Assembly (NCBI RefSeq): GCF_021155775.2
Contig: NC_060238.1
Span: 7,364,001 to 7,428,000, forward strand
From: Neodiprion pinetum
Lineage: Eukaryota > Arthropoda > Insecta > Hymenoptera > Diprionidae
Direction: 5' to 3'
Length of the DNA: 64,000 nucleotides
Within the stretch, counting starts at the first letter, position 1. Every line of letters starts with the position of its first letter. This document shows, one piece after another, positions 61,301 to 64,000 of the stretch. The translations under genes were made by a program, and so were the position numbers. A model generated the notes under the pieces. The model was given only the letters and a program-made list of their open reading frames with translations. It made no database searches and had not been told where the DNA came from.

Positions 61301-64000
61301 TCAGAAGAGCTCCTTGGTTTTTCTGCGCTCCTGATACTCGAAGCATGCATGCTTTCAGTCATACAGCGTCGACATCACATGCAGTCAATCAATCAATCAA
61401 TGTGTCCCTGTTTTCAGAAGAGCTCCTCGGGTCTCCTGTGCTCCTGATACCAGTAGTCATTTTCAGCCGAAATTTCTCCGAATCACTTAGGTCTAAGAGA
61501 AAATTGCGGGAAAATTAGCGATCACATGCTCTCTCAATCAAGCAGGCATGCCTTCAGTCACATAGCGTCGACATCACATGCAGTTGATCAATGTGTCCCT
61601 GTGTTTAGAAGAGCTCCTTGGTTTTTTTGCGCTCCTGATACTCGAAGCATGCATGCTTTCAGTCATACAGCGTCGACATCACATGCAGTCAATCAATCAA
61701 TTATTGTTTCCCTGATATCAGAGGAGCTCCTCGGGTCTCCTGTGCTCCTGATACCAGTAGTCATTTTCAGCTAAAATTTCTCCGAATCACTCAGGTCCAA
61801 GAGAAAATGGCGGGAAAATTAGCGATCACATGCCCTCTTAATCAAGCAGGCATGCCTTCAGTCACATAGCGTCGACATGACATGCAGTCAATCAATGTGT
61901 CCCTGTTTTGAGAATAGCTCCTCGGTTTTTCTGCGCTTCTGATACTCGGAGCATGCATGCCTTCAGTCATACAGCGTCGACATCACATGCAGTCAATCAA
62001 TCAATCAATGTGTCCCTGTTATTAGAAGAGCTTCTCGGTTCTCCTGTGCTCCTGATACCAGGAGTCATTTTTAGCTGAAATTTCTCCGAATCACTTAGGT
62101 CTAAGAGAAAATGGCGGGAAAATTAGCGATCACATGCCCTCTCAATCAAGCAGGCATGCCTTTAGTCACACAGCGTCGACATGACATGCAGTCAATCAAT
62201 GTGTCTCTGTTTTTAGAAGAGCTCCTTGGTTTTTCTGCGCTCCTGATACTCGAAGCATGCATGCCTTCAGCCATACAGCGTCGACATCACATGCAGTCAA
62301 TCGACCAATTAATGTGTCCCTGTTTTTAGAAGAGCTCCTCGGGTCTCCTGTGCTCCTGATACCAGGAGTCATTTTCAGCTGAAATTTCTCCGAATTACTC
62401 AGGTCTAAGAGAAAATGGCGGGAAAATTAGCGATTACATGCTCTCTCAATCAAGCAGGCATGCCTTCAGTCACATAGCGTCGACATCACATGCAGTTGAT
62501 CAATGTGTCCCTGTGTTCAGAAGAGCTCCTTGGTTTTTCTGCGCTCCTGATACTCGAAGCATGCATGCTTTCAGTCATACAGCGTCGACATCACATGCAG
62601 TCAATCAATCAATCAATGTGTCCCTGTTTTCAGAAGAGCTCCTCGGGTCTCCTGTGCTCCTGATACCAGTAGTCATTTTCAGCCGAAATTTCTCCGAATC
62701 ACTTAGGTCTAAGAGAAAATTGCGGGAAAATTAGCGATCACATGCTCTCTCAATCAAGCAGGCATGCCTTCAGTCACATAGCGTCGACATCACATGCAGT
62801 TGATCAATGTGTCCCTGTGTTTAGAAGAGCTCCTTGGTTTTTTTGCGCTCCTGATACTCGAAGCATGCATGCTTTCAGTCATACAGCGTCGACATCACAT
62901 GCAGTCAATCAATCAATTATTGTTTCCCTGATATCAGAGGAGCTCCTCGGGTCTCCTGTGCTCCTGATACCAGTAGTCATTTTCAGCCAAAATTTCTCCG
63001 AATCACTCAGGTCCAAGAGAAAATGGCGGGAAAATTAGCGATCACATGCCCTCTTAATCAAGCAGGCATGCCTTCAGTCACATAGCGTCGACATGACATG
63101 CAGTCAATCAATGTGTCCCTGTTTTGAGAATAGCTCCTCGGTTTTTCTGCGCTTCTGATACTCGGAGCATGCATGCCTTCAGTCATACAGCGTCGACATC
63201 ACATGCAGTCAATCAATCAATCAATGTGTCCCTGTTATTAGAAGAGCTTCTCGGTTCTCCTGTGCTCCTGATACCAGGAGTCATTTTTAGCTGAAATTTC
63301 TCCGAATCACTTAGGTCTAAGAGAAAATGGCGGGAAAATTAGCGATCACATGCCCTCTCAATCAAGCAGGCATGCCTTTAGTCACACAGCGTCGACATGA
63401 CATGCAGTCAATCAATGTGTCTCTGTTTTTAGAAGAGCTCCTTGGTTTTTCTGCGCTCCTGATACTCGAAGCATGCATGCCTTCAGCCATACAGCGTCGA
63501 CATCACATGCAGTCAATCGATCAATTAATGTGTCCCTGTTTTTAGAAGAGCTCCTCGGGTCTCCTGTGCTCCTGATACCAGGAGTCATTTTCAGCTGAAA
63601 TTTCTCCGAATTACTCAGGTCTAAGAGAAAATGGCGGGAAAATTAGCGATCACATGCCCTCTTCATCAAGCAGGCATGCCTTTAGTCACACAGCGTCGAC
63701 ATGACATGCAGTCAAATAATGTGTTCCTGTATTTAGAAGAGCTTCTCGGGTCTCCTGTGCTCCTGATACCAGGAGTCATTCTTAGCTGAAATTTCTCCGA
63801 ATTGCTTAGGTCTTAGAGAAAATGGCGGGAGAATTAGCGATCACATGCCCTCTCAGTCAAGCAGGCATGCCTTCAGTTACACAGCGTCGACATCACATGC
63901 AGTCAATCAATCAATCAATGTGTCTCAGTTATCAGAAGAGCTCCTCGGGTCCCCTGTGCTCCTGATACCAGGAGTCATTTTTAGCTGAAATTTCTCCGAA
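58398..64000 (+). repeat. Large composite satellite, ~304-bp unit
   Basis: AATCAAGCAGGCATGCC recurs about every 304 bp from 58800 to 63357, and the array runs off the window (about 18 units seen). Each unit has two related halves. The short half (about 106 bp) runs from CATGCCTTCAGTCACA through TCGATCAATGTGTCCC to CTGATACTCGAAG. The long half (about 198 bp) starts CATGCCTTCAGTCATACAGC, has a (AATC)n run, and adds an 80-bp tail with GAAAATGGCGGGAAAATTAG. The first partial unit (58398-58500) is highly diverged, marking the array edge. From about 63643 the short half is lost and long-half monomers (~198 bp) follow each other. Open frames of 72-98 codons in every unit are repeat by-products. Confidence 0.97.
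61210..63641 (+). repeat. Recent 1,216-bp higher-order duplication within the satellite
   Basis: Bases about 61210-62425 and 62426-63641 are almost identical at an offset of 1,216 bp (four 304-bp units), while units within each block differ clearly. Private markers, such as TTATTGTTTCCCTGATATCA at 61702 and at 62918, recur only at this offset. Confidence 0.92.

Noticed and set aside
58727..63545. Recurrent 72-98-codon open frames starting MPSQSSRHAFSH or MLSQSSRHAFSH in each satellite unit
   Set aside because: The 304-bp period is not divisible by three, the frames just reflect the repeat, and differences between units are not biased to synonymous sites as far as can be seen.

Overview
This is a 64 kb piece of AT-rich eukaryotic nuclear DNA. 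The one complete gene is an insect odorant receptor (seven-transmembrane OR, PF02949-type) with seven exons and GT-AG introns. Its GLWP motif near the N-terminus and its C-terminal S-Y-F-T-L-I-R motif are typical of hymenopteran ORs, so a hymenopteran host is likely (ant, bee, wasp or sawfly; I cannot narrow it further). There is no sign of prokaryotic organisation. Most open frames of 60-150 codons in the window are chance ORFs in AT-rich or repetitive DNA.

Layout. 0-5 kb: edge of a dispersed element, a decayed Tc1/mariner-like element and AT-rich DNA. 5.4-6.2 kb: degenerate ~190-bp tandem repeat. 6.2-10 kb: a GC-richer stretch, copy A of a ~1.2-kb dispersed element, a small MITE and a candidate first coding exon. 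12.3-12.9 kb: a ~540-bp palindrome. 17.6-20.5 kb: a satellite-like domain of TTGTAATT-rich tandem repeats. 21.2-21.8 kb: foldback element. 23.4-24.3 kb: 135-bp tandem repeat. 26.0-27.2 kb: copy B of the 1.2-kb element. 28.35-29.2 kb: 171-bp tandem repeat. 32.7 kb: possible small secreted protein. 34.4 and 37.5-38.5 kb: foldback elements. 41.1 kb: MITE. 45.7-47.0 kb: copy C. 48.7-54.5 kb: odorant receptor gene. 55.5-56.9 kb: broken receptor-tyrosine-kinase remnant. 57.1 kb: textbook PIF/Harbinger-type MITE. 58.4 kb to the right edge: a large ~304-bp satellite whose last complete part carries a recent 1,216-bp higher-order duplication.

The window is best read as a gene-poor, transposon- and satellite-rich region holding one chemoreceptor gene. 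That gene has been invaded by MITEs in its fourth intron and is followed by a kinase pseudogene. The points most worth a second look are the 1.2-kb element with an unusually conserved internal core, the two abutting foldback elements that share one CTTAAG terminus, and the composite satellite. All calls come from reading the sequence; no database search was run.
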